Below, piece by piece: positions 27,973 through 38,205 of a stretch of DNA of 64,000 nucleotides. Under the pieces are notes generated by a model. That model had not been told where the DNA came from. It was given only the letters and a program-made list of their open reading frames with translations, and did not search any database. The stretch covers positions 62,001-126,000 of the forward strand of contig JAIPJS010000012.1 in NCBI GenBank assembly GCA_021734025.1, read 5' to 3'. The translations under genes were made by a program, and so were the position numbers. The DNA is from Candidatus Neomarinimicrobiota bacterium (GTDB taxonomy: Bacteria > Fidelibacterota > JAANXI01). The first letter of the stretch is position 1. Each line of letters begins with the position of its first letter.

Positions 27973-29548
27973 GAATGTGTTCCGGTTTCCCGTATCCGCC
28001 ACCACCCGGCGTTTCGATAGTGAGTACGTCACCGGCACGGAGCTGTATATTAAATTTAGAGGGCATGCCTTCCATGTTGCCATCTTTCCTGGTCAATATG
28101 TTCAATCCCTGAAATCCGGTATTCCCACCCTGAAGCCCGTACGGCGAAAAAATTCGTCGCTCACTAAGGACCGTGACCGAACAATCGCACAGCACCTGGA
28201 GTGACCGAATAATACCGTCTCCGCCGCGATATGTTCCGGTTCCGCCTGTAAAATCCCGGAATCTGTACTCAGTTATCCGGAAGGGATAACTGGTCTCCAG
28301 CGCCTCAATTGGCGTATTCATGGTGTTGGTCATGTGATTGTGAATTCCACTGATGCCGTCCTTACTCGGACGCGCCCCCATCCCCCCGGCAATAGTCTCG
28401 TAATAACCAAATGGTTCTCCGTTGTTATCCGTACCACCAATGGCCACATTATTCATAGTCCCCTGACTGGCGGCCGGAATCCTTTCAGGAACCGCCCGGC
28501 TCAGTGCTTTCAGCACGACATCAACAATGCGCTGGGATGTCTCCACGTTTCCCCCGGCCACGGCAGCCGGTCTGGTTGCGTTGACCACAGTTCCTTTTGG
28601 CGCAATTACCGTTAAAGGACGAAAGCATCCTTCATTCACCGGGATGTCATTTTCTGCCATGCACCGGAAGCAATAGACCGTAGCCGAAAAAGTTATGGCA
28701 CTCACCGCGTTCAAGCTGCCTCGCACCTGTGGAGCGCTTCCGGAGAAATCAACGTCTGCCGTATCCTCGTCGATACGAATTGTACACCGTATCTTTACTG
28801 GTTCCGCGGTGGATCCGTCATCATCCAAATAATCTTCGGCGATATAAGTACCATCCGGTATCTCCTCCAGCTCTTTACGCATCAGGGTATCGGAATAATC
28901 CAAGACCTGGGTCATAAAATTTTGAACCACACCGAGTCCATAGCGCTTGGTTAACTCGCGCGTTCTCTTTGCGCCGACCTTCAGCGATGCTTCCTGCGCC
29001 GCCAGGTCCTCCTTTCTCTCGACGGGTGTCCGGACATTGGCCAACAGGGTCCGCTGCAAGTCATCGTTCAGGTCACCGGCGGCTCGCCACTTCACCGGTG
29101 GAATAATCTGTCCTTCCTGATAAATTTCCGTGGAAACCGGCATGGATCCCGGGGACATCCCACCCACATCTGCGTGGTGTGCCCGGTTCGCCATAAAAAA
29201 TGTTGGCTCTTCGGAAACCTCGATGAATACCGGCATTATCATGGTGAGATCCGGCAGATGGGTTCCACCCCGGAACGGATCGTTCAGGAGCACGACGTCG
29301 CCAGGTTCAAACTCCATTTCGTCGATGGCGGCCTGCACGGAGAGCGGCATGGATCCCAGATGAACAGGCATATGCTCGCCCTGGGCTATCAATTCACCGT
29401 TGCCATTAAATATTGCGCAGGAATAGTCCCGCCGTTCTTTAATATTGGGCGACGACGCTGATCGCATAAGCGTTGCGCCCATCTCCTCCGCTACAGAGGA
29501 AAACAGGCTGCGAAAAATTTCCAGTCTGACGGGATCGAGTTGGGGCAT
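27965..29548 (-). CDS. hyuB: Hydantoinase/oxoprolinase B-type subunit
   Basis: Large subunit of an ATP-dependent hydantoinase, 5-oxoprolinase or acetone-carboxylase-type enzyme; the substrate cannot be told. The 527-residue protein begins MPQLDPVRLEIFRSLF and contains SPNIKERRDYSCAIF, the EPGDVVLLNDPFRGGTHLPD signature and a C-terminal TPGGGGYG. These identify the HyuB family. It lies 3 bases after sfsA, which separates it from its partner hyuA. All three genes are on one transcript by spacing. Confidence 0.9.
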   Translation of the reverse strand: MPQLDPVRLEIFRSLFSSVAEEMGATLMRSASSPNIKERRDYSCAIFNGNGELIAQGEHMPVHLGSMPLSVQAAIDEMEFEPGDVVLLNDPFRGGTHLPDLTMIMPVFIEVSEEPTFFMANRAHHADVGGMSPGSMPVSTEIYQEGQIIPPVKWRAAGDLNDDLQRTLLANVRTPVERKEDLAAQEASLKVGAKRTRELTKRYGLGVVQNFMTQVLDYSDTLMRKELEEIPDGTYIAEDYLDDDGSTAEPVKIRCTIRIDEDTADVDFSGSAPQVRGSLNAVSAITFSATVYCFRCMAENDIPVNEGCFRPLTVIAPKGTVVNATRPAAVAGGNVETSQRIVDVVLKALSRAVPERIPAASQGTMNNVAIGGTDNNGEPFGYYETIAGGMGARPSKDGISGIHNHMTNTMNTPIEALETSYPFRITEYRFRDFTGGTGTYRGGDGIIRSLQVLCDCSVTVLSERRIFSPYGLQGGNTGFQGLNILTRKDGNMEGMPSKFNIQLRAGDVLTIETPGGGGYGKPEHIHD

Positions 29549-29551
29549 GGC

Positions 29552-30301
29552 TTACATCTCCGGCAATGGATATTTCGTATTGAGGTCAAAATCGATGCGG
29601 CTTCCCAGAGAAATGCCCTCTCTTGAGACCTCGGATGTATAAACAGTAACTTCTACTCCTGCGTCGTGCGCTTTTACCAAAGTCTCCGAAAAATCGGAAT
29701 CGGTAATCCAGTTCGGCGCAAACTTTTCCGCATCGGATCGCTGCACCATAAAAAGCACGCCAGCGCTGTGGCCTTGTTCTTTCAGATCGATTAGATGATT
29801 CAGGTGGCGGGTGCCTCTCTTTGTCGGCGCATCCGGGAAGAGGCCAACGCCGTTATGCACGAGTGACACCGACTTCACCTCCAGCCAGTATTCCAGCGAA
29901 CCGTTCGTCAGGTGAAAATCAAATCGACTGTTCTCGTTAGCGACCTCCGCCTTTATCGATGGGTATTCGTTGAACTCCGGGAGCCGCCGGTTTTCCAACA
30001 GATAACCGACAAATGCATTCGGAATCGTGGTGTTGATACACACCCAGACAGCCTCTTTTTTCACAAGCGTCAGCGTCCAGTCGGTCTTTCGGGTTGGCGA
30101 TGGATTGTGCCGAACCATCACATCGGCATCCGGCACCAGCAATTCCTTCAGCCGCCCGGGATCGGGTACATGCGCCTTGACTTCCCTGCCATTCACCAGC
30201 ACGTGTGCCAGGAACCGGTTCGGTCGCTTAATAAATTGCCCCGGTTCCAGTTCATATCCGAACGGAAAATCTACAGTGCCTGCCTTCGAATCAGAACTCA
30301 T
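29552..30301 (-). CDS. sfsA: SfsA family DNA/RNA nuclease
   Basis: The 249-residue protein has the family signatures RPNRFLAHV (about residues 21-29), AHVPDPGRLKELL, and EVKSVSLV with downstream FPDAPTKRG. SfsA was first known as a sugar-fermentation stimulation protein. It is now described as a nuclease, with an N-terminal OB-like part and a C-terminal restriction-endonuclease-like fold. Its ATG overlaps the hyuA stop (ATGA) and hyuB follows after 3 bases, an unexpected location inside a hydantoinase operon. The family assignment is secure. Its relation to the neighbours is unknown. Confidence 0.92.
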   Translation of the reverse strand: MSSDSKAGTVDFPFGYELEPGQFIKRPNRFLAHVLVNGREVKAHVPDPGRLKELLVPDADVMVRHNPSPTRKTDWTLTLVKKEAVWVCINTTIPNAFVGYLLENRRLPEFNEYPSIKAEVANENSRFDFHLTNGSLEYWLEVKSVSLVHNGVGLFPDAPTKRGTRHLNHLIDLKEQGHSAGVLFMVQRSDAEKFAPNWITDSDFSETLVKAHDAGVEVTVYTSEVSREGISLGSRIDFDLNTKYPLPEM

Positions 30302-32271
30302 TGTTTCTCCAGGTGCAGATGCCCGTACTCATCTACTGTAAAACTCCATTCCGGTGCAACATACGTGGTGGACGTCTGTTCCGGAATCACGCAAGGTCCA
30401 TCCCCGGAGGCTCCTGGCCACAGATCATCCCTGGGAATAATTGGTAACGTTGCGTTATTGCCGTTTATCATTCCCTCCTGGGTTGAAAATTCTGCTGTCT
30501 CAACTTCTCGTTTCTCCAATGAATGCCTTGGCAGCTTCGGCTTGTCCACCGATCCAATTCCCCGAACCCGGAGATTCACCACTTCCACTGGACGGTCATC
30601 GTGTTGGAACGTATACCGTTCCTCATGCCGTCTGTGAAACGCCTCAATCATATTATCCTGCCACGGGATGGCGAGTTCGTACGACTGCCCTCTGTACCGC
30701 ATATCCAGAGTCCATTCCGCAGTTATATTGTCTTTACCGATTCCCTGCTCCCGAATTTCCGAGATAACTTTTTTTTGCATTGTTTCAAGGTCAGCTGAAA
30801 TCGCTTCCCAGTCGATATCCCTGTTGTGGCGGAGTATCGTTCTCGTACGGTCCCGGACAACATCTGCCCACAGCAGACCGAAAGCGCTGAATACCCCTGC
30901 ATGAATTGGTATCAATATCTTTGAAATTCCTAACGACTCCGCTATGGCACACCCGTGCAGTGGCCCGGCTCCTCCGAACGGCATCAGCGTCGCATCTCCG
31001 GGATCATATCCTTGTTCTACTGATACGACACGGATAGCGCGTTCCATCCTTGCATTTGCCAGAGATATTATTGACTCCGCGAGCTCACCGGTAGCCAGGC
31101 CAAATTTATCGGACAGCGCTTTGGCGACTTGTTCTGTCTTTGCCCCGTTTAATTTGATCGCATCCCCGAAGACGGCTTCACCCGGCAGCCTGCCGCACAG
31201 AAAATTGGCATCCGTCACGGTGAGGTCAGTCCCGCCACGATCGTAACAAACCGGACCGGGATCAGCGCCGGCGCTTTTCGGACCGACCTGTAACACACCG
31301 GCATTATCACGATACGCAATCGACCCGCCACCTGCGCCTACTGTGTTAATCTGAATCATCGGTAGCTGCACCGGGAGTCCATCGATCTCTGATTCCCTGG
31401 TCATCAGAATTTCGCCTGGCAGGAACGATACGTCAGTGGACGTCCCGCCCATATCGAAGGAGATAACGTGGTCGATACGGCACTGGTCTGCGATTGTCTT
31501 GGCCGCAACCACACCCCCTGCCGGCCCCGAAAGCAGCGTCTGGACGGCCTCCTGCCGCGCCTTCTCCGCTTCCATGCTCCCACCGTTTGACTGCATAACC
31601 CGAAAATGTTCAGTTTCCAGCTCATCATCCAGCGCTCCGAGGTATCTATCCATCACCGGGGTTACATACGCATTCATCACCGTGGTGCTGAAGCGCTCGT
31701 ATTCCCGGTATTCCGGACTGACTGCGGAGGACAGCGACCAGCAGGTCCGAATTCCGGCCTCGCGAAGTTTTTCCCGGGTCTGTTCTTCGTGGATCGGATT
31801 TAGATACCCGAACAGATAGCATACGGCCACGGCCTCCGGATTCAGCTCCTTAAGATGTGCAATTGTCTCCGCCGGGATTTCCAAAGGAGTAAGCACATTC
31901 CCTTCTTTGTCGACCCGCTCCGGGATGCCGATTCTTTTCTCCCTGGACACGAGCGGTTCCGGCCGATCAACATTGAAATCGTATATATCGCTGCGGGTTT
32001 GCCTCCCGATCTCAGTAACATCTTCAAACCCTTTGGTGGTGAGCAAAACCACATCCGCGCCATTGCGCTCGAGGACGGCGTTTGTTGCCACTGTACTACC
32101 GTGGACTATTGATGGAAAATTGGAGCCGATGCGCTCTAACCCGCTGAGAACTGCCTGCGAAGGTTCATCCGGCGTTGACGGTTCCTTCAGTACCTGCAGT
32201 GTTCCGCCGGTCTCCGGATCGAACCAGAAAAAATCAGTAAAGGTTCCGCCGGTATCGATACCAATGATCAC
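30298..32271 (-). CDS. hyuA: Hydantoinase/oxoprolinase A-type subunit
   Basis: ATP-binding partner of HyuB (ASKHA fold), together forming a hydantoinase, 5-oxoprolinase or related enzyme. It begins MIIGIDTGGTFTDFFWFDPE and contains LLSGPAGGVVAA, ISFDMGGTSTDVSF and PFGGAGPLHGCAIAE. The 657-residue length is typical of the A subunit. It starts four bases after the end of the M48 protease gene and overlaps sfsA by four bases. There is no transporter or racemase nearby to indicate the substrate. Confidence 0.9.
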   Translation of the reverse strand: MIIGIDTGGTFTDFFWFDPETGGTLQVLKEPSTPDEPSQAVLSGLERIGSNFPSIVHGSTVATNAVLERNGADVVLLTTKGFEDVTEIGRQTRSDIYDFNVDRPEPLVSREKRIGIPERVDKEGNVLTPLEIPAETIAHLKELNPEAVAVCYLFGYLNPIHEEQTREKLREAGIRTCWSLSSAVSPEYREYERFSTTVMNAYVTPVMDRYLGALDDELETEHFRVMQSNGGSMEAEKARQEAVQTLLSGPAGGVVAAKTIADQCRIDHVISFDMGGTSTDVSFLPGEILMTRESEIDGLPVQLPMIQINTVGAGGGSIAYRDNAGVLQVGPKSAGADPGPVCYDRGGTDLTVTDANFLCGRLPGEAVFGDAIKLNGAKTEQVAKALSDKFGLATGELAESIISLANARMERAIRVVSVEQGYDPGDATLMPFGGAGPLHGCAIAESLGISKILIPIHAGVFSAFGLLWADVVRDRTRTILRHNRDIDWEAISADLETMQKKVISEIREQGIGKDNITAEWTLDMRYRGQSYELAIPWQDNMIEAFHRRHEERYTFQHDDRPVEVVNLRVRGIGSVDKPKLPRHSLEKREVETAEFSTQEGMINGNNATLPIIPRDDLWPGASGDGPCVIPEQTSTTYVAPEWSFTVDEYGHLHLEKQ

Positions 32272-32275
32272 AACG

Positions 32276-33451
32276 TTAACTCAAATGCTGTTCGCGAATG
32301 CGCTGCACTCGGTTCGGTATTGAGGGATGAGAATAGAATAGAAACTCAATGGCAGGATGCGGATCGGGATCAGCCAGGTTCTGCTCAGCGAGTTTCTCCA
32401 GAGACTGGATGGTAATCTTCGGCCTCCCGAAAAGTTTAATGGAATAGTCATCCGCCTGTCGCTCATAATGGCGGGACAAGGCATTCTGCACGGGACCTAT
32501 CACGAAATTGAACAATATGAGGAACAGCGTAATCAGCGGCAAAGCGGCCAGGCTTGTTATGGAGTCAAAACTACTGACGGACACGATATACGCGTATAAA
32601 CGGCTTACCAGGTACAGCCCCGCAAAAGTAAACACCGTCCCGACGGCAGAGAGTTTCCAGATGTGTTTTTCTTTGAAATGCCCTAACTCGTGCGCCACGA
32701 CAGACATAATTTCATCGTTGGAAAAATTCTCCAGCAGCGTATCGCCCAGAATCACCCGCTTTGCCTTCCCAATACCGGTGAAGGCGGCGTTGGCCTTCTT
32801 TGTCTCCTTGCTCAGGTTGAACTGAAAAATACCTTCGACAGATAGCCCAACACCCTCAGCCATCTCTGCAATACGCTGTTTAAGTTCTTCCCGGTCAATC
32901 GGGTCAAAGTCATAAAACAGCGGCATGATAGCCTTGGGCGCTATGCGGGACAGCAGAATTGTCAGCACGAACATGAGAATGGCCGTCGGAAGCCACCAGC
33001 CATTGCCGAAAGCACGGAGGAAGTAATAGAACAACAGTAACACCGGTACACCAATCACTGTGCCGACCATCATGCCTTTGGCTTTCTCCCAGAAGTAACT
33101 TCCCAGTGACTGCTCTGAGAGATTGTATTTATGCTCCAGGCTATACCCGGTATAGAATGAAAGCGGAAATCCGACAATCATTTCTGCGACACCGACAAAA
33201 AGAGCAAACAGTAGCAGGGAACCGTACGGATTTGACCAAATATTCATCGCCCATCCGGCAAACACGCGGGAAAGGGGCGATAACACCAGTAAAAGCAGAA
33301 ACACCAACGTCAGAGCCAAGTTTGCCAGACCCAACCAAATCTTGGTGCGATTGTATTGCTTTCGCCTCTGGTAATCGTTTGTAGATTGTCCGGGTATTTC
33401 CCGGTCTTCCGGCGGGTTACCAGCTTCGGTTTTTACAAATTCCTTGGTCAT
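32276..33451 (-). CDS. M48 family (Ste24/CAAX-type) membrane metalloprotease
   Basis: Inner-membrane zinc endopeptidase. The 391-residue protein has several hydrophobic segments (about residues 35-60, 75-100, 145-190, 280-320). The HExxH motif lies in VVAHELGHFKEKH, and the third ligand in ERQADDYSIKLFG (ExxxD). The N-terminal hydrophobic arrangement and the FPLSFYTGYSLEHKY segment follow the Ste24/CAAX protease 1 family. Bacterial members probably act in membrane-protein quality control rather than prenyl processing. hyuA follows after four bases. Confidence 0.88.
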   Translation of the reverse strand: MTKEFVKTEAGNPPEDREIPGQSTNDYQRRKQYNRTKIWLGLANLALTLVFLLLLVLSPLSRVFAGWAMNIWSNPYGSLLLFALFVGVAEMIVGFPLSFYTGYSLEHKYNLSEQSLGSYFWEKAKGMMVGTVIGVPVLLLFYYFLRAFGNGWWLPTAILMFVLTILLSRIAPKAIMPLFYDFDPIDREELKQRIAEMAEGVGLSVEGIFQFNLSKETKKANAAFTGIGKAKRVILGDTLLENFSNDEIMSVVAHELGHFKEKHIWKLSAVGTVFTFAGLYLVSRLYAYIVSVSSFDSITSLAALPLITLFLILFNFVIGPVQNALSRHYERQADDYSIKLFGRPKITIQSLEKLAEQNLADPDPHPAIEFLFYSHPSIPNRVQRIREQHLS

Positions 33452-33613
33452 ATATTCATGTCCTGTTTATTCCAAAACGGAAAGAAGAATATACATAATT
33501 TCCGGTGTTATTCGAAAGGTTAGGGTGTTCGAAAAAAACGTGTTTTGGTGTTAAGGTGTTATAGTGTTAAAGTTGGGCGATTTCAATGCTTCAATCTTCT
33601 CTTTTCATCTTTC

Positions 33614-34765
<1,152 letters not shown>

Positions 34766-34812
34766 CTAGGATATGAATGGATGATTAGAAAATATGGGTA
34801 GTATATGCAAAC

Positions 34813-34885
34813 AGTATTACGTACTGCGTATTATGTAGGTTGGCTTACTATGATTCTCATTACGTAATACGCAGTACGTAATACT
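34813..34885. repeat. Large inverted repeat (25-base arms)
   Basis: Arms at 34813-34837 and 34861-34885, starting AGTATTACGTACTGCGTATT, are reverse complements at 24 of 25 positions around a 23-base loop. They fill most of the gap between tgt and the M16 peptidase gene. TATTACGTA-rich inverted repeats of this sort are widespread as dispersed intergenic elements (general knowledge). It would form a very stable cruciform or RNA hairpin and could stop or stabilise the transcript, but there is no T-run. Confidence 0.8.
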
Positions 34886-34891
34886 CCTCTG

Positions 34892-36391
34892 CTACTCCAC
34901 CAGCTCTCCAGAGAGGTCCAGTTCAAGAACCTCACCATAGTCCAGTTTCTCGAGACCGGATCGGACGGAATCCTTATCCCCGACCACCACGATAGCCAAC
35001 TTGTTGGGATGCAGGTATTCCCGCGCTGCCTGCTGTACCTCTGTTTTGGTCATATTCCGTACCTTCGAAACGTACGCACTCAGATGATCCTCCGGTAAGT
35101 CGTAGACTACCTGGTCGATCTGGAGATCCAGAATCTGATTCAGGGTTTCGGTCTCTCTGGCCAAACTCAGCGTCATTGAGGATTTGGCTCTGTCGAGTTC
35201 CTCATCGCTTACCGGTTCCTCCACAATCGTGCGAATTTCTTTTAGAAATTCCTTCACCGAACTGTCTGTAGTGGAAGTTTTCACCCCGGCATATGCCAGA
35301 AAGGGTCCCACACCCCGCCGATACACAAATGCCGACCGGGCGCCGTAGGTGAATCCTTTGTCTTCCCGGAGATTCATATTAATCCGACTGCCGAAAGAGC
35401 CCCCGAGAATCTCGTTCATCACCTGTACCGCGGCATAGTCCGGATTGTCCCGATGCAGTCCGGGGTGACCGATACGAATTTGTGACTGGGGTGCGCCTTC
35501 TTTATCGACCAGGTAAATATTGCTGTATTCTGCCGACGGAATTTCCGGAACCGTTGGAAAGTCCGTATCACCCGGTTTCCAATCGCCGAAGGCGGCGCGT
35601 ACCCTGGGCAGGAGTTCCTCCATGGTGATATCGCCAGCCACGAACAGTGTGGCGTTATTCGGCCGATAGTAATCATCCCGGAACTGACGCAAATCTTCCG
35701 GAGTGAATTCGTTTAATGACTCTTCCGTGCCCTCGTCCGGCGTACCGTACGGATGGCCTTTCGTGTAGATTACTTTATAAAATGCTTCCGTGGCGATAGT
35801 GCTCGGCTGATCTTTCTTCTGCAGCAGCGAGTTCAACCGCTCTTCCCGTACGCGCTCAAAATCTTCTTTGGGAAAGGTGCTGTTTCGAATAACATCCGTA
35901 AACACCATCATGGTTGAATCCAGATGCTTTGTCAGGGTGGTGAGTTTCACATGGCTGTAATCCCAGTTGGAACCAGTGCTCAGCCTGGCGCCATAAAAGT
36001 CGATACCTTCAGAGATATCGAGCGCAGTGCGGTTCTCAGTTCCCTCGTCCAGCATGGCAGCGGTGAAATCTGCCAGTCCGGGAGCGTCCACCGGATCTGC
36101 GGCAGACCCATTGTGAATCACCAGATCCATAATCACCATCGGAACTTCGGACTGGGTGACCAGCACGATATCCAGTCCATTGTCCAGAGAGGCCTTTTCC
36201 GGTTCCGGTAACCTGATTTCCGGAGCCGGGCCCGGTTCCGGCCTTGCAGTCCGATCGATGGTATCCGGTTCGGTTTCGGTCATTTTCTGGTTCGTCTGCT
36301 GCTGATTTCGGGCTTCCGGTGTACAGAACTGTAGGCCGGCCAATCCCAACATAAGCAGGATGAGAGTAGTGATTTTGATATGCGATTTCAT
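34892..36391 (-). CDS. M16 peptidase homologue without zinc motif (partner subunit)
   Basis: The 499-residue exported protein has the M16 (insulinase) fold but lacks HxxEH: the expected position reads LADFTAAMLDEG (about residues 105-116). The substrate-binding C-terminal part is kept (GGSFGSRINMNLREDKGFTYGA). It is therefore probably the non-catalytic half of a heterodimer with the active subunit encoded 33 bases upstream. The N-terminus MKSHIKITTLILLMLGLAGL is a signal peptide ending at LQFC, a poor lipobox, followed by a Gln/Thr/Pro-rich linker. The sequence resembles FCB zinc-peptidase pairs of unknown substrate. Confidence 0.88.
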   Translation of the reverse strand: MKSHIKITTLILLMLGLAGLQFCTPEARNQQQTNQKMTETEPDTIDRTARPEPGPAPEIRLPEPEKASLDNGLDIVLVTQSEVPMVIMDLVIHNGSAADPVDAPGLADFTAAMLDEGTENRTALDISEGIDFYGARLSTGSNWDYSHVKLTTLTKHLDSTMMVFTDVIRNSTFPKEDFERVREERLNSLLQKKDQPSTIATEAFYKVIYTKGHPYGTPDEGTEESLNEFTPEDLRQFRDDYYRPNNATLFVAGDITMEELLPRVRAAFGDWKPGDTDFPTVPEIPSAEYSNIYLVDKEGAPQSQIRIGHPGLHRDNPDYAAVQVMNEILGGSFGSRINMNLREDKGFTYGARSAFVYRRGVGPFLAYAGVKTSTTDSSVKEFLKEIRTIVEEPVSDEELDRAKSSMTLSLARETETLNQILDLQIDQVVYDLPEDHLSAYVSKVRNMTKTEVQQAAREYLHPNKLAIVVVGDKDSVRSGLEKLDYGEVLELDLSGELVE

Positions 36392-36424
36392 GATAATTGC
36401 CTTCCTCCAAAGTCTTCGGTGGGA

Positions 36425-37786
36425 TTATTCCGCTGATGCCTGTAGATCCAGTTTTCCTTCCGGAACGACGCTTAACACGACCCGCGCATCCGGTTTAAGA
36501 AATTTGTTGGCCACGGCTTTCACATCCTCCGGGGTCACCTCTTTGTACCGTTCCAGGTTCTTATTAAAAAACCCTGGTTCATTCTGGTGAAAATTAAATA
36601 CCTGAAGCCGGTCAGCCACACCGCCGAACCCGCCGACACGCTGTAATTGATAGATAAAGGATGCTTCATAGGAGTTTACCGCCTTTTCCACTTCCCGATC
36701 AGTAATAGCTTCCTGTTGGATCTTCTCGATTTCCGCCCAGATAGCGTCTTCCAGTTCTCCAAGCGAGTGGCCCGGTGTGGCGGTGGCGGTAATCATATAC
36801 TGGCTCTCCAGGAGACGCGACCATTGCGCTGCGTTCACATCTTTGGCAATTCGCTTTTCGAAAACCAGTGTTTTATAAAGCCTGCTGTTTTTACCACCGG
36901 TTAGCGCCGAACTCAACACATCCATAGCAGCATCCCCAGGCTCAAAAAAGGCCGGCGTCTGAAACGCCATGTAGAGGCGCGGTAACTGGACCTGATCCTC
37001 CTGTACGATCCGTTTCTCTCCCGAAAGATCCGCTTCTCCGGGGTTCAGTGGTTCCACTTCCGGCCCGGCATCGATGGGCCCAAAATATTTTTTTACCAAT
37101 GACTTCGCTTCTGCGGGTTCGAAATCCCCGGCAACTACCAAGCTTGCATTGGCCGGATGATAATAGGAGCGGAAGAATTCCTTTACGTCCTCCAGCGAGG
37201 CGTTGGACAGATCTTCCATGGAGCCAATGGTCATCCAGTGATACGGGTGGCCCTCCGGATACAGGTTTTTGAAAATAGCTTCATGCGCAAGCCCATACGG
37301 CCGGTTTTCATAATTCTGGCGACGTTCATTTTTGACTACATTCCGCTGGTTGTCCAGCTTGCTCTGAGTCATTGCCGGCAAGAGCCATCCCATCCGGTCG
37401 GACTCCAGCCAGAGTGCCAGTTCCAGATAATTGTTCGGGAGATCCTCCCAGTAATTTGTCCGGTCTGTGGAGGTTGAACCGTTCAGGGTTCCACCGGCTT
37501 CCTCGATGTACTGAAAATGCATATCGTCACCGACATTTTTTGACCCCTGGAACATCATATGCTCGAACAGATGGGCGAATCCGGTTTTGCCGGGTTTTTC
37601 GTTCTTGGAGCCGACATAGTACCAGATATTCACGGTTACAAGGGGCGCCGAATGATCCTCGTATAAAATAACAGTCAGCCCATTATCCAGTTGGTATTTT
37701 TCATACTCGATATCCAGCTGGGCAAAAGCGACGCCGGAGAGAATAAATATCAGTGACAGCACTCCGAGAGTGGTTTTTTTCAGCAT
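36425..37786 (-). CDS. M16 family zinc peptidase (active subunit)
   Basis: Exported metallopeptidase with the inverted zinc motif HLFEH at residues 72-76 and the distal acid in LALWLESDRMG. The start MLKKTTLG at 37786 is chosen because AAGGA lies seven bases upstream; five codons earlier is possible. A signal peptide is predicted to be cleaved at VAFA-QLD. The C-terminal domain has LTGGKNSRLYKTLVFEKRIA. It pairs with the next gene, which lacks the zinc site. Processing peptidases of this kind degrade short peptides; the substrate is unknown. Confidence 0.9.
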   Translation of the reverse strand: MLKKTTLGVLSLIFILSGVAFAQLDIEYEKYQLDNGLTVILYEDHSAPLVTVNIWYYVGSKNEKPGKTGFAHLFEHMMFQGSKNVGDDMHFQYIEEAGGTLNGSTSTDRTNYWEDLPNNYLELALWLESDRMGWLLPAMTQSKLDNQRNVVKNERRQNYENRPYGLAHEAIFKNLYPEGHPYHWMTIGSMEDLSNASLEDVKEFFRSYYHPANASLVVAGDFEPAEAKSLVKKYFGPIDAGPEVEPLNPGEADLSGEKRIVQEDQVQLPRLYMAFQTPAFFEPGDAAMDVLSSALTGGKNSRLYKTLVFEKRIAKDVNAAQWSRLLESQYMITATATPGHSLGELEDAIWAEIEKIQQEAITDREVEKAVNSYEASFIYQLQRVGGFGGVADRLQVFNFHQNEPGFFNKNLERYKEVTPEDVKAVANKFLKPDARVVLSVVPEGKLDLQASAE

Positions 37787-38205
37787 AGCGTTTCCTTTCA
37801 ATTCGGTTGACTCCTCAACATCAACTTTGATGTGATTTCATTATATATGAATCAAAATGTGTAAAGGTAGTTACATCCTTTGCGCTACATAATTGACCAT
37901 TAATTTACTATAAATGGACAGAATTGCAATCGCTGTGAGACAGTTCGGTCCCGGTATTCGTTGTTTGGTAGCATTGCCTTTGGCGATTTAGTAATCCTTT
38001 CCTTGAGAGCGATCGGCGTCGGGCGATGCAGAAAACTCCGCTTCACCATTAGGAACGCCTCGCAATTCGCCGTGGCGAAGATTGCGAAGCAAAACTAAGT
38101 CGGACGGGGTGAGACTCAGTCGGAATGACTCAATCTGATTTGCATCAGGAAGAAAACCGTCACCGAACCCGCCGTGGCGGGAATCAGCGACAGTTTACTT
38201 GGAGT
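37787..38205. other. Intergenic region with imperfect palindromes
   Basis: No gene is supported in these 419 bases. A hairpin at 38060-38087 pairs TCGCAAT and TCGCC with GGCGA and ATTGCGA, with a two-base bulge. A GC palindrome CCCGCCGTGGCGGG lies at 38168-38181. The segment between (TCGGACGGGGTGAGACTCAG, then TCGGAATGACTC) has the look of dispersed REP-like intergenic sequence. The promoter for the M16 pair on the left should lie here, but no convincing boxes were seen. Confidence 0.5.

Noticed and set aside
33545-33575. GTGTTA-like direct repeats after the M48 gene region
   Set aside because: Short and imperfect (GGTGTTAAGGTGTTATAGTG); likely simple sequence drift without function.
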